Shown: positions 25,255 to 35,400 of the stretch, piece by piece
Numbering within the stretch: the stretch's first letter is position 1
Layout: the number at the start of each line of letters is the position of its first letter
NCBI RefSeq assembly: GCF_005222675.1
Contig: NZ_STGE01000029.1
Span: 28,569-92,568 of the forward strand
Direction: 5' to 3'
Length of the DNA: 64,000 bases
From: Mycolicibacterium sp. CR10
Lineage (GTDB): Bacteria; Actinomycetota; Actinomycetes; Mycobacteriales; Mycobacteriaceae
Program-made: the position numbers and the translations under genes
The notes under the pieces: generated by a model
What the model was told of the DNA's origin: nothing
Databases searched by the model: none
Seen by the model: the letters and a program-made list of their open reading frames with translations, nothing else

Positions 25255-27792
25255 TCAGGGAGTGTGTATGTCTACCAAACCAATTGAGACTGGTTCGGCG
25301 GGGACCATGTGGTCGGGCGCGGGCACTGTGCGGTTCTCGTAGTTGCGGGCGATGAGCGTCTTCTGCCCGGACAGTCTGGTCCGCGCCCATTTGCCCAGCA
25401 CCCGCCCGGCGACCTTCGGTGTCATCAGCGCCGCCGGCGGCTTGACCAGGTGCACCACCGCGAGGAACGTGCTGTAGCTTTCGGGGTCATCGTGGACCAA
25501 CTCCATGACGCGGTCCATGTACCAGGTCAGGGCACGAAAGTAGAACGGGCGCTTCTTGTCCACGTCCTTCAGCCAGTCGAAGCGCAGATTCTGCTCCCGG
25601 ATGACGAACCACGCGGTGTCGGCCATTCGGCTGATCGTGCGGTAGTAGCGGCGCGGCAGCTCGGCGTGCCCGGCCCCGTACTTCGCCAACAGGAGCGCCA
25701 TCTCCCTGACTTCCTTGAGCGCCAACGTCATTCCCAGCCCGGAGACGGGGTCGGCGCTGGTGTACGAATCGCCCACCGCCAACAAGGCGCGGGGAAGATT
25801 CCTCTTCTTCTCATACCGCAGCCGGAGCATGTTGGGGTAACGGAAGTTGTAGATCGGCGAATCCGGTTCGAGCCCATCGATGTTTTCGCCGACGACGGGA
25901 GACGGCATGAGCTTGGCGAACTCGCGGAATTCCTGCGCCGTTCGCGGCGGCGAATAGCAGTTGTAGGCGACCAGGGTGGTCGAGAGGATCGTGCGCGTGC
26001 TGTCCGTGTAGTACTGGGCGGCATACGTGTCCTCGTACGGGCGGTACGCGTAGCAGATCATCATGACCTTGTCCTGCCACTGCCGCTCTGCAGGCACCCG
26101 GTGGTACATGGTGGAGTAGAAGCAGTTGATGATGTCCTGCTCGACCTCGGGAGCACCGATGCCGATGCGGTCCAGGAACTCGGGGAAGCGCGTGTTCTTT
26201 CCGGAGGCATCGACGACGAATTCGGCCGGGACGACCTCCAATTCACCGCCACCGTGATCCACCGCGACGCCGATGACGGCATTGTCGGCGCGATCGTAGA
26301 CGAGGTCGGCGACGTCGGACTCGTAGCGGAAGAGAATGCGCGGTTCGTTGTCGAGGCGGCGACGAAGGCACCACTCGAGCAGCGGACGTGCGGCACAGAC
26401 GATATTAATGTCACCGGTGGCGGGCTTCTTCCAGGAACCGCCGAGGCGGATCCGGTACTGGGCCGCCATGTCGACGTCGAACGCGCCCTCGGCCACCATG
26501 TCATCGATGATGCCGGGGAAGATGCGCTCCAACTCGATGCGTCCGGCGGTGAGCAGATGGTGCAGGTGCCAGCCCTGGGCAGCGCCCGATCTGCCCTCGC
26601 GGCGACGGTGGGGGTCATCCTTCTCCAGGACGATGACCCGTTCGAACGTCTCGCTCAGCACCTTGGCCGCGGCGATGCCCGCGATGCTGCCGCCGACGAC
26701 AACGGCCGTACCGTGCCCCCGTCGCCGCACGTCGGCGAGATCGAGGCCCGCATGATCGAGGCGGGGAGCGGTGCGCCTGCGTGCCGCCCCGCTCGCCACG
26801 AACTTCTCGTAGTACAGGCCGACACCGTTCATACCGTGGTCGTCCAGCCAGTTCCGGGTGGCTCCGACCATCGCGACCGGCCCGCAGAGGTAGACGTCGG
26901 CGTCTCTGCCACCCAGCATGTCGTCGCTCAGCAGGTCCGTCACGCGGCCAACCGCACCATCCCATGTCGGGTCGGGCCGGGACACGACGACACGCACCTC
27001 GAGGCCGGGGATGCGTTGCTTCAGCGCGTCGAGTTCGTCGAGCTTGCACAGATCCTCGGCGTTGGTCACCCCGTACAACAGCTGCACCGGCTGGCCGACG
27101 TCGGCATCCAGGCTCTGAGCCATCGCCAGGATTGCGGACAGGCCGGTACCGCCGGCAACGAGGACCACCGGCCGGACCACCGGCCGCAGATAAAAACTGC
27201 CCTTGCTGCACCGGATCGCGATCCGGTCACCCGGTTTCGCGTGATCGCGCAGATAGTTCGACATGACACCGTCGGGCAGCAGCCGGACGATGAACTCCAG
27301 TTCGGTGCGGCCGTCCGCGGGATGGGCGTAGGAATAGTTGCGCCAGACGCTCGTACCGGGGACCTGCAATTGGGCGAACTGTCCCGCCTTGTAGTCGATC
27401 GCACCGATGCCCGAGATATCCACCCGCAGTAGGGCGGTCGCCGGGGAGAGCTGATCGACCCCCGTCACCACCCCGTATCCGTTGACCAGCCGCGCCGCAT
27501 TGTCGTCGGCCGGGTACTGCAGGTCGATTCGGCAATCCGACGTCGGGAAGGTCTGGCACGTCAACACCTTTCGCGCGTCCCGTTCGACCTCGGAGAGACC
27601 TTCGGTGCGCCCCATCTCGTAGTCGCCGGACGCACAGGTGGCGACGCAGGTGCCGCAGATTCCACTCTGGCATTCGTTGACGATCGCGATGCCGTGTTCC
27701 TCAGCCGCCTCCAGGATCGACTGGTCGGGCTGCACCGGCATTGTCTTCTGCGTCCCCCCGAGATAGCGGACGGTGACCTGACGAACCACCAC
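25255..27792 (-). CDS. Three-module oxygenase: 2Fe-2S ferredoxin, FNR-type reductase and FAD-dependent monooxygenase fusion (Rv1937-like)
   Basis: An 845-aa fusion. Residues 5-95 are a plant-type 2Fe-2S ferredoxin with C41, C46, C49 and C79. Residues 100-330 are a ferredoxin-NAD(P)+ reductase module with the flavin motif R151-N-Y-S154, VAGGTG at 212-217 and CGP at 303-305. Residues 362-845 are an FAD monooxygenase/halogenase-like module with GGSIAG at 367-372 and the second FAD motif AVGDSYTSADPVSGLGM. The GTG start at 27792 follows AAGGAG. It probably passes electrons from NAD(P)H to an oxygenating flavin, or feeds another oxygenase while the C-terminal module acts separately. M. tuberculosis Rv1937 (about 839 aa) has the same place and size. 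Confidence 0.9.
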   Translation of the reverse strand: MVVRQVTVRYLGGTQKTMPVQPDQSILEAAEEHGIAIVNECQSGICGTCVATCASGDYEMGRTEGLSEVERDARKVLTCQTFPTSDCRIDLQYPADDNAARLVNGYGVVTGVDQLSPATALLRVDISGIGAIDYKAGQFAQLQVPGTSVWRNYSYAHPADGRTELEFIVRLLPDGVMSNYLRDHAKPGDRIAIRCSKGSFYLRPVVRPVVLVAGGTGLSAILAMAQSLDADVGQPVQLLYGVTNAEDLCKLDELDALKQRIPGLEVRVVVSRPDPTWDGAVGRVTDLLSDDMLGGRDADVYLCGPVAMVGATRNWLDDHGMNGVGLYYEKFVASGAARRRTAPRLDHAGLDLADVRRRGHGTAVVVGGSIAGIAAAKVLSETFERVIVLEKDDPHRRREGRSGAAQGWHLHHLLTAGRIELERIFPGIIDDMVAEGAFDVDMAAQYRIRLGGSWKKPATGDINIVCAARPLLEWCLRRRLDNEPRILFRYESDVADLVYDRADNAVIGVAVDHGGGELEVVPAEFVVDASGKNTRFPEFLDRIGIGAPEVEQDIINCFYSTMYHRVPAERQWQDKVMMICYAYRPYEDTYAAQYYTDSTRTILSTTLVAYNCYSPPRTAQEFREFAKLMPSPVVGENIDGLEPDSPIYNFRYPNMLRLRYEKKRNLPRALLAVGDSYTSADPVSGLGMTLALKEVREMALLLAKYGAGHAELPRRYYRTISRMADTAWFVIREQNLRFDWLKDVDKKRPFYFRALTWYMDRVMELVHDDPESYSTFLAVVHLVKPPAALMTPKVAGRVLGKWARTRLSGQKTLIARNYENRTVPAPDHMVPAEPVSIGLVDIHTP

Positions 27793-27822
27793 GGGTCTGA
27801 CTCCTTTTCGTGGGTAGCGTGA

Positions 27823-28932
27823 CTAGACGATCGCGATTCCGGGCTTCTTGGCGATGCGCGCATTGAGACGAGGCATGACCTCTTCGGCGAGCAGTCGCAT
27901 CGACTCTTTCCACGGACCGGGGTTGTCGCTGTAGTCGAATCCGAGGATCAGCAGGTGGCCGAATCCGCCGACCTGGTCGTAGGTGGCCTCCAGCTTGTCC
28001 ACCACGGTTTCGACGGAGCCCACCACGAAGGTGTTCTCCGCGAGGTACTCCGGTGTGACGTCGTCATCGGGCACCGCGGGGTTGTGCTTGTAGAACTTGG
28101 TCATCCCGAACATCCGGAAGGTCGGCAGCACGTACTCGCGCATGTTCCGCCCCATCATGCCGTCGACGGCGTATCGGAAGGCCTGTTCGTCGGTTTCGGC
28201 GACGACTACCTCGCGTACCAGGCGCCAGTCCCGCCGATCCGGCGTCCGTCCACTCCGGGCCGCTCCCTCCAGGACGGCGTCCCAATGCGATGCCACGTAT
28301 TCGGTGTTGAGGTCGAGGCTCATAGGCAGGTAACCACGCTCGCCCGCGAGCTTGAGCGTCTCGGAACCAGCGCTGAAGCCGGTGACCCCGATCGGCGGGT
28401 GGGGGGCCTGGTACGGCTTGATGTGGCGCTTCATCAGGCCGTCGAACATCGGCGCAATACCGTTGGCGTTCCAGTACTTTCCGCGATGCTCCCAGGGCTC
28501 GTCCTCGGTCCATACCTTGATCATGATCTCCAGTGCTTCCCGCGTCATCTCCCGATGTTCACCGTTCTGCCCGTCGACGTCGAACAGCGCCCAGTCACCC
28601 GGGATGCCGCTGGCCCCCACCCCGAGCATGAACCGCCCCTGGGCGAGGTGGTCGAAGTAGGCGACGCGATGCGCCAACTCCACCGGGTGGTGATACGGCA
28701 GCAGATGCGCACCGGGCGCCAGCTTGATCGTCTTCGTGCGCAGCAGAGCCTGCGCCAGGAGCAGATCGGGTGCACAGATCGGCTCCCACGGGACGGTGAA
28801 GTGTTCGCCGACCCACGCCTCCACGTAGCCCAGCTCGTCGGCGAGCTGAATGAGCTCCAGGTCCCACTGAGTGGCGTCGTACAGGCTGCGCTCCGGCGGA
28901 TGCGCCGGCATCAGAAACATCCCGATTTCCAT
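27823..28932 (-). CDS. LLM-class flavin-dependent monooxygenase (Rv1936-like)
   Basis: A 369-aa bacterial luciferase-like TIM-barrel oxidoreductase. It resembles limonene 1,2-monooxygenase-type proteins in its N-terminus (MPAHPPERSLYDATQWDLELIQLADELGYVEAWVGEHFT) and in APGAHLLPYHHPVELAHRVAYFDHLAQGR. It would use reduced FMN from the reductase encoded downstream to insert oxygen. ATG 28932 has GAGGAAGG upstream; the open frame further 5' runs into the promoter region. It is the first gene of the operon, divergent from echA13. An F420-dependent alternative cannot be excluded by eye. Confidence 0.88.
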   Translation of the reverse strand: MEIGMFLMPAHPPERSLYDATQWDLELIQLADELGYVEAWVGEHFTVPWEPICAPDLLLAQALLRTKTIKLAPGAHLLPYHHPVELAHRVAYFDHLAQGRFMLGVGASGIPGDWALFDVDGQNGEHREMTREALEIMIKVWTEDEPWEHRGKYWNANGIAPMFDGLMKRHIKPYQAPHPPIGVTGFSAGSETLKLAGERGYLPMSLDLNTEYVASHWDAVLEGAARSGRTPDRRDWRLVREVVVAETDEQAFRYAVDGMMGRNMREYVLPTFRMFGMTKFYKHNPAVPDDDVTPEYLAENTFVVGSVETVVDKLEATYDQVGGFGHLLILGFDYSDNPGPWKESMRLLAEEVMPRLNARIAKKPGIAIV

Positions 28933-29021
28933 CTTCAACCTTCCTCGGTGACGGTCGAACGCCACGCCGTCGACGCCGGAAAATCCCGACATCCCAACTG
29001 CGACGTGCACCACAGTAATAG

Positions 29022-29036
29022 CAATATACATTATTG
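29022..29036. promoter_or_regulatory. Inverted repeat in the divergent LLM/echA13 promoter region
   Basis: CAATA-TACAT-TATTG is a perfect 5-bp inverted repeat with a 5-bp centre, in the AT-rich part of the 249-bp divergent gap 28933-29181. It is a candidate site for the double-TetR regulator, because in M. tuberculosis Mce3R controls both of the matching operons. A TTGACT hexamer lies at 29080-29085 in the echA13 direction without a good -10. Confidence 0.35.
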
Positions 29037-29181
29037 AGCGCAAGTAGCAGTTGGCTTGGCGCTTTGATCCGAAGCAACTTTGACTTATTGCGTATCACTG
29101 ATGGACATCATGGCGTCACAGCACGTACTCTCCTGAAGTCACACACGCCACGCGCGCAGCGCGGAGCAAAGGGAGCTTTCC

Positions 29182-30090
29182 GTGCAGGATTCCGAGTGCC
29201 TGTTCCAGTACCTGGGCTACGACCTCCTCGACCAGGGCCGTATCGCGGTCATCACCCTCGACCGCCCGAAACAACGCAACGCGCAGAACCGCGGCATGCT
29301 GGTCGAGCTGGGCTCGGCGTTCGAACGCGCCGAGGCCGACGACACCGTCCGCGTGGTGATACTGCGGGGAGCGGGACCGTCGTTCTCAGCAGGACACGAT
29401 CTCGGATCCTCCGACGATGTGCGTGAACGCTCACAGGGCTCGGGCCAGCACCCCACCTACCAATGCAACGGCGGGACGTTGGGCGGGGTCGAGTCGCGAC
29501 ACCGGCAGGAGTGGCACTATTTCTTCGCCAACACCAAGCGGTGGCGGAACCTCCGCAAGATCACCATCGCCGAGGTCCACGGGATGGTTCTGTCCGCCGG
29601 CCTGATGCTGGCATGGTGCTGCGATCTGATCGTCGCCGGCGAGGACACCGTGTTCGCCGATGTGGTCGGGACCCGGCTCGGCATGTGCGGGGTGGAGGTC
29701 TTCGGCCACCCGTGGGAGTTCGGCCCGCGCAAGGCCAAGGAACTTCTGCTCACCGGGGACTCGCTCGGCGCCGATGAGGCGTACGCCCTCGGCATGGTGA
29801 GCAAGGTCTTCAAAGAAGACGAGTTATCCGACTGCACAGTCGAATTCGCGCGCCGCATCGCCAAATTGCCGACGGCCTCCGCGCTGTTCATCAAGGAATC
29901 GGTGAACCAGACGGTGGACGCCATGGGCTTCTCGGTCGCGCTGGATTCGTGCTTCACCATCCACCAGCTCAACCACGCCTACTGGGCGGAAGCCACCGGC
30001 AATCCGCTGGGCATCGGCACCGTCGAGCACGGGTTGGAGGACTGGCGCATCGCGCCCGAGATCCTGCCCGCCGTCAAGAATCGCCCCTGA
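29182..30090 (+). CDS. echA13: Enoyl-CoA hydratase/isomerase (EchA13-like)
   Basis: A 302-aa crotonase-fold protein. The oxyanion-hole strands are visible as RGAGPSFSAGHDLG and EVHGMVLSAGLMLAWCCDLIVAGEDTVFADVVG. The acidic residues of classical hydratases at the second position are not obvious, so isomerase or hydrolase activity is possible. It begins at GTG 29182, with AAAGGGAG upstream, and leads the operon echA13-fadE17-fadE18-fadD fusion. The first three genes have the order and lengths of Rv1935c-Rv1933c. Confidence 0.88.
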   Translation: MQDSECLFQYLGYDLLDQGRIAVITLDRPKQRNAQNRGMLVELGSAFERAEADDTVRVVILRGAGPSFSAGHDLGSSDDVRERSQGSGQHPTYQCNGGTLGGVESRHRQEWHYFFANTKRWRNLRKITIAEVHGMVLSAGLMLAWCCDLIVAGEDTVFADVVGTRLGMCGVEVFGHPWEFGPRKAKELLLTGDSLGADEAYALGMVSKVFKEDELSDCTVEFARRIAKLPTASALFIKESVNQTVDAMGFSVALDSCFTIHQLNHAYWAEATGNPLGIGTVEHGLEDWRIAPEILPAVKNRP

Positions 30091-30107
30091 ATCGGAGGAC
30101 CGCCGAA

Positions 30108-31367
30108 GTGGATGTCGACTACCCGCCCCAGGCAGAGGCGTTCCGCGACCGCGTCCGCGCCTTTCTCTCCCAGCACCTGCCCCCAGGCTGGTGCGGTGGC
30201 GGCGCACTGCCCCCCGACGAACGCAGGGCGGTCGCGCAGCGGTGGCGGCGCACCCTCGCCGACGCCGGGCTCGTCGCCGTGTCCTGGCCCAGGGAATACG
30301 GCGGCGCCGGTCTGTCGGTGATCGAACAGGTCGTTCTCGACGAGGAGTTCGCGCGCGCCGGTGCACCGGAGCGCGCCGAGAACGACCTGCTGGGAATCCA
30401 GCTGCTCGGCAACACCCTGATCGCGCTCGGGTCCGAGGAGCAGAAGGCGCATTTCCTCCCGCGGATCCTGTCCGGGGCGGACCGCTGGTGTCAGGGATTC
30501 TCGGAGCCGGAGGCCGGCTCCGACCTCGCGTCCGTGCGGACCAGGGCGGTGCGCGACGGTGACGACTGGGTGATCAACGGACAGAAGATCTGGACGTCGG
30601 CCGGACCCACCGCGAACTGGATCTTCCTGCTGGCCCGCACAGATCCCGAGGCACCCAAGCACCGGGGCCTGTCGCTGCTGCTGGTGCCGATGGACCAACC
30701 GGGCGTCACCGTCCGGCCGATCGTGAACGCAGCAGGACACGCCTCGTTCAGTGAGGTGTTCCTGACCGATGCCCGTACCCCTGCCGCACACGTGCTCGGC
30801 GGGGTCGGCACGGGGTGGCAGGCCGCGATGACGGTCCTCGCCTTCGAGCGCGGATCGAAGGTGACGACGGCGGCCGTCGACTTCGGCCGCGAGCTCGACC
30901 GGCTGCGGGACCTCGCCCGCGAGCGGGGACTGCACGACGATCCGCTGGTCCGCGACGGGTTGGCGTGGTGTTATTCGCGCGTCGAGATCATGCGCTACCA
31001 GGGGCTGCGAGGCCTGACATCGTTGTTGGGCGGGCAGCAACCGGGACGCGAAGCCGCGATCAGCAAGGTCATCTGGAGTGAGTACTTCCGGCGCTACACC
31101 GAGCTCGCCGTCGAGATCCTCGGGCTCGAGGCGCTGAACCCCGGTGGCCCGGGCAACGGCGAGGCATTGATCGTCGCCGAGCCGGGAACGCCGAACTCCG
31201 CGTCGTGCTGGATGGACGAATTGCTCTATGCGCGTGCCGCAACCATCTATGCGGGCAGCTCGCAGATCCAGCGCAACGTCATCGGAGAGCAACTGCTGGG
31301 GCTGCCCAAGGAACCCCGTCCGGACACCGCCGAGGTCCGCGAACTCGCCGTCGGTGCGGGGACCTAA
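30108..31367 (+). CDS. fadE17: Acyl-CoA dehydrogenase (FadE17-like)
   Basis: A 419-aa acyl-CoA dehydrogenase. It has the mid-domain WCQGFSEPEAGSDLASVRT flavin/substrate motif, the beta-domain GQKIWTSAGPTANWIFLLART, and the C-terminal IYAGSSQIQRNVIGEQLLGLP. FadE17/FadE18-type pairs form alpha2beta2 heterotetramers in actinobacterial sterol-side-chain-like catabolism, and this gene is directly followed by a second, shorter FadE. GTG 30108 has GGAGGA upstream. Confidence 0.9.
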   Translation: MDVDYPPQAEAFRDRVRAFLSQHLPPGWCGGGALPPDERRAVAQRWRRTLADAGLVAVSWPREYGGAGLSVIEQVVLDEEFARAGAPERAENDLLGIQLLGNTLIALGSEEQKAHFLPRILSGADRWCQGFSEPEAGSDLASVRTRAVRDGDDWVINGQKIWTSAGPTANWIFLLARTDPEAPKHRGLSLLLVPMDQPGVTVRPIVNAAGHASFSEVFLTDARTPAAHVLGGVGTGWQAAMTVLAFERGSKVTTAAVDFGRELDRLRDLARERGLHDDPLVRDGLAWCYSRVEIMRYQGLRGLTSLLGGQQPGREAAISKVIWSEYFRRYTELAVEILGLEALNPGGPGNGEALIVAEPGTPNSASCWMDELLYARAATIYAGSSQIQRNVIGEQLLGLPKEPRPDTAEVRELAVGAGT

Positions 31368-31368
31368 G

Positions 31369-32466
31369 ATGGACTTCCGGTACAGCTCCGAACACGACGA
31401 TCTGCGCGCGTCCGTGCGCGGGTTCCTGCACGGGTTCGCTCCCACCCGGCGGGTGCGCGAGGTCGCAGCGGCCGACGGACACGACCGGCAGCTGTGGCGA
31501 CGGCTGTGTTCCGAACTCGAGCTACCCGGCCTGCACCTTGCCGAGGAGGACGGCGGCGCAGGCGGCACCCTCGTGGAGGCGGCCATCGTCTTCGAGGAAC
31601 TCGGAAGGGCGCTCACCCCGGTGCCGCTGGCATCAACGGTGTTCGCGATCGAGGCGGTACGGCGCCTGGGCGACCACGAGCAGCGCGCCAGGCTGCTCCC
31701 CGGCCTGCTGTCCGGCGACCGGATCGGCGCGCTCGCCGCAGCCAGCCACGATGTCACCGACGCCGCCGCGGCGACGATTCGTGCCGACCAGATCGCCGGT
31801 CGGACCGTGCTTTCCGGCGAGTATGCGCCGGTACTGCACGGCCACGTCGCCGATCTGTTCGTGGTACCCGCGGTGGCCGACGGTGTCGTGTCACTTCATG
31901 TCGTGGCCGGCGATGCCGCGGGAGTCACGGCCGAGCGGTTGCCGTCGTTCGACGCCACCCGGCCGGTCGCCCGACTCCGGCTCTCGCATGCCCGAGCCGA
32001 GCCTCTGGTCGCGGGTTCGTCCGACGATATCGAGCGGGTGCTCGACACCGCTCGGGTACTGCTGGCCGCAGAGATGCTCGGTGGCGCCGAGGCATGCCTG
32101 GCGATGGCGGTCGAGTATGCCTGCGGCCGAACACAGTTCGAGCGGCCGATCGGCTCGTTCCAGGCGGTGAAACACGCCTGCGCCGAGATGGCGATCGAAA
32201 TCGACGCCACCCGGGCCGCGGTGATGTTCGCCGCCATGAGCGCGACGGACCCCGACGAGCTGCGGATCACCGCCCCGCTGGCCAAGGCGCAGGCCGCGGA
32301 CACATTCACGCTGTGTGCCGGCTCCGCCATCCAGGTCCACGGCGGCATCGCCTTCACCTGGGAGCACGACATGCACCTGTACTTCCGCAGAGCCAAGACC
32401 ACCGAGGCACTGTTCGGCGGCAGCGCACGACACCGCGCCCTGCTCGCCGACCGCGTGGGCCTCTAG
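31369..32466 (+). CDS. fadE18: Acyl-CoA dehydrogenase (FadE18-like), partner subunit
   Basis: A 365-aa acyl-CoA dehydrogenase that starts 2 bp after the FadE17 stop. It keeps the fold (LHLAEEDGGAGGTLVEAAIVFEELGRAL and the C-terminal IQVHGGIAFTWEHDMHLYFRRAK). The mid-domain FAD/substrate motif is degenerate (SGDRIGALAAASHD), as seen in the second subunits of heteromeric ACAD pairs. It is probably a structural partner of FadE17 rather than an independent dehydrogenase. The length agrees with Rv1933c. Confidence 0.88.
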   Translation: MDFRYSSEHDDLRASVRGFLHGFAPTRRVREVAAADGHDRQLWRRLCSELELPGLHLAEEDGGAGGTLVEAAIVFEELGRALTPVPLASTVFAIEAVRRLGDHEQRARLLPGLLSGDRIGALAAASHDVTDAAAATIRADQIAGRTVLSGEYAPVLHGHVADLFVVPAVADGVVSLHVVAGDAAGVTAERLPSFDATRPVARLRLSHARAEPLVAGSSDDIERVLDTARVLLAAEMLGGAEACLAMAVEYACGRTQFERPIGSFQAVKHACAEMAIEIDATRAAVMFAAMSATDPDELRITAPLAKAQAADTFTLCAGSAIQVHGGIAFTWEHDMHLYFRRAKTTEALFGGSARHRALLADRVGL

Positions 32467-32489
32467 ACCTCACTCGAGAGGAGCCAACG

Positions 32490-35400
32490 ATGAACACGGG
32501 GATCACCCTCAGCGATGTGCTCACCCGGCACGCACTCATTCGACCCGAGGCGTGCGCCCTGGTCGACCCGCGGCGCCGGTGTACGTACGGCGAGCTCGAC
32601 CAGCGAGTGTCCCGACTGGCCGGGGCGCTGGCGGCGCGTGGCGTGCAGGCCGGTGACCGGGTCGCCGTGCTCGGGCTCAACAGCATCGAGCTCGTCGAAT
32701 CCTGGCTCGCCGCACTGCGTCTGGGCGCCATCGCGGTGCCGGTGAACTTTCGACTGGCCGGCGACGAGATCGCCTACGTGCTCGCTGACAGCGGAGCGGC
32801 AGCCGCTGTCGTCGACGTTGCGCTCGAACCCGTCGTGGCACAGGCGCGATCGAAGACGCCGGCGCTACAGACGGTGGTGACCATCGGCGGCGATCTGGAG
32901 CAGGTCCTGCGCGCCGCGGACCCCCGGCCGCCCGAGTTGGCAGTCGCAGACGATGCGCCTGCGTTCATCATGTACACGTCGGGCACCACAGGCTTCCCGA
33001 AGGGCGCGGTGCTCACCCACCGCAACCTCTACCTGCACGCCTTCAGTTCGGTTGCCACGCTGGGTCATCGAGACGACGACGACTGTTGGATGGCCGTGGC
33101 ACCGCTGTTCCACACGGCGGGAGTTTCCGGGATGCTGCCGATGTTCCTCACCGGCGGCAAGGTCGTCATTCCGCCGTCCGGCGGCTTCGACCCCGACGCC
33201 ACGGTTGCGACCATCGTCGACGAACGGGTCACCTCGTGCTGGATGACCCCGGCGCAGTGGCAGATCGTGTGCGCACTACCGGACCTCGCGGCACGGGACT
33301 TCTCGCGCCTCTGCCGGGTGTGGTGGGGAGCGGCACCGGCATCGAAGACGCTGCTGCGCACCATGATCGACACTTTCGACGGCGCCGAGATCATCGCGGC
33401 GTTCGGACAGACCGAGTGCAGTCCCATCACCTGCCTGCTCCGCGGGGAGGACTCGATCCGCAAGCTCGGCTCGGTGGGCACCCCGATGCTCAACGTCGAA
33501 GTCCGCGTCGTGGACGAGGAGATGAACGACGTCGCCCAGGGCGAGGTCGGCGAGATCGTCTATCTAGGCCCGCTGGTGATGCAGGAGTACTGGAACAAGC
33601 CCGCCGAGACCGCCGAGGCGTTTCGCGGCGGCTGGTTTCACTCCGGCGACCTCGTCCGTCGAGACGAGGACGGCTACGTGTACGTGGTCGACCGCAAGAA
33701 GGACATGATCATCTCGGGCGGCGAGAACATCTACAGCGCCGAGGTGGAGAACGTCGTCGCAGCGCACCCCAAGGTCGCCGAGGTCGCGGTCATCGGGGTA
33801 CCCGACCCGAAATGGGGTGAGACGCCGGTGGCGGTGATCGTGCCGCACGACCACGCCGATCCGCCCACCGACGCTGAGATCGAGGCGCACTGCCGCGCGC
33901 AGCTGGCCCACTACAAGCGTCCGCGACACCTCGTGATCGTCGAGGCGCTGCCCCGCAACCCCGGGGGCAAAGTCCTCAAGGGCAGGCTGCGCGACAAGTA
34001 CGCCGCGATGGCGTCCTACAGCGCGGGCCCCACCGACACTGAGCTGCTCGACGAGACGATCGGCGCGAACTTCGAGCGCACCGCGGCAACATATCCCGAC
34101 ACCGAGGCGCTCGTCGATGTGCCCAGCGGGCGGCGGTGGACCTACGCCGAACTCGACGCCGAAATCGACACCGTAGCCAAGGCGTTGATGGCCAGCGGCC
34201 TCGAGCAGGGCGACCGAGTCGGGATCTGGGCGCCCAACTGCCCGGAATGGACGGTCCTGCAGTACGCCACCGCGAAGATCGGCGCGATCCTGGTGACGAT
34301 CAACCCCGCCTATCGCACCCACGAACTGGCCTACGTGCTCCAGCATTCCGGTGTCCGGCTGCTGGTGTCGGCGGTCGACTTCAAGATGTCGGATTACCGC
34401 GCCATGGTCGCCGAGGTGCGTTCCGAGGTCCCCGAACTGGCCGAGGTGCTGTTCCTGGGCACCGAGGACTGGGAATCGCTGAGGGAGCGAGCCGGTCGGA
34501 TCGCCGACAGCGAGCTACGCTCGCGGGCAGCGAGTTTGACAGCCGATGATCCGATCAACATCCAATACACTTCGGGCACAACGGGTTCACCCAAGGGTGC
34601 CACGCTGTCGCACCGCAACATCCTCAACAACGGCTACTTCGTGACCGACCTCATCGACTTCGGCCCCGGCGATCGGCTCTGTATACCGGTGCCGTTCTAC
34701 CACTGCTTCGGGATGGTGATGGGGAACCTGGGTTGCACCACCCACGGGGCCACGATGGTGATTCCGGCTGCGGGTTTCGATCCGGGCGCCACATTGGCTG
34801 CCGTCGAAGCGGAACGCTGCACGGCGCTCTACGGGGTGCCGACCATGTTCATCGCGATCCTCGGACAACCCGACCTCGCCGAACGCGACGTGTCCTCGTT
34901 GCGGACCGGGATCATGGCCGGCTCCCCCTGCCCGGTGGAAGTGATGAAGCGCTGCGTCAACGAACTCAACATGACCGAGGTCGGCATCGCCTACGGCATG
35001 ACCGAGACGTCGCCGGTGTCCTGCCAGACCCGCATCGTGGACGACCTCGAACGTCGCACCGCGACCGTCGGCCGTGCACATCCCCACGTCGAGGTGAAGG
35101 TCGTCGACCCCGATACCGGCAGCACCGTCACGCGCGGGACGCCCGGCGAGTTCTGCACCCGCGGCTACTCGGTGATGCTCGGCTACTGGGGCGACGACCA
35201 GAAGACCCGCGAGGTCATCGACGACGACGGGTGGATGCACACCGGAGACCTGGCGGTGATGCGCGACGACGGATACTGCACGATCGTCGGACGCATCAAG
35301 GACATGGTGATCCGCGGCGGCGAGAACGTGTATCCGCGTGAGATCGAGGAGTTCCTGCACACCCACCCCGACATCCACGATGTCCAGGTGATCGGGGTGC

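Noticed and set aside
25309..27432. A 707-codon open frame on the plus strand
   Set aside because: Antisense shadow of the three-module oxygenase.
20305..29036. A shared Mce3R motif between GAGTATGCAGT (20305) and CAATATACATT (29022)
   Set aside because: Only 7 of 11 positions agree in AT-rich DNA, which is not above chance by eye.
29979..31757. A 592-codon open frame on the minus strand
   Set aside because: Antisense to the two acyl-CoA dehydrogenases, which carry recognisable motifs; no domain is visible in this frame.
31494..32489. Upstream in-frame extension of the FadD fusion
   Set aside because: It would add 332 residues that overlap fadE18 in another frame and are not protein-like; ATG 32490 has a good ribosome site and starts a normal FadD N-terminus.
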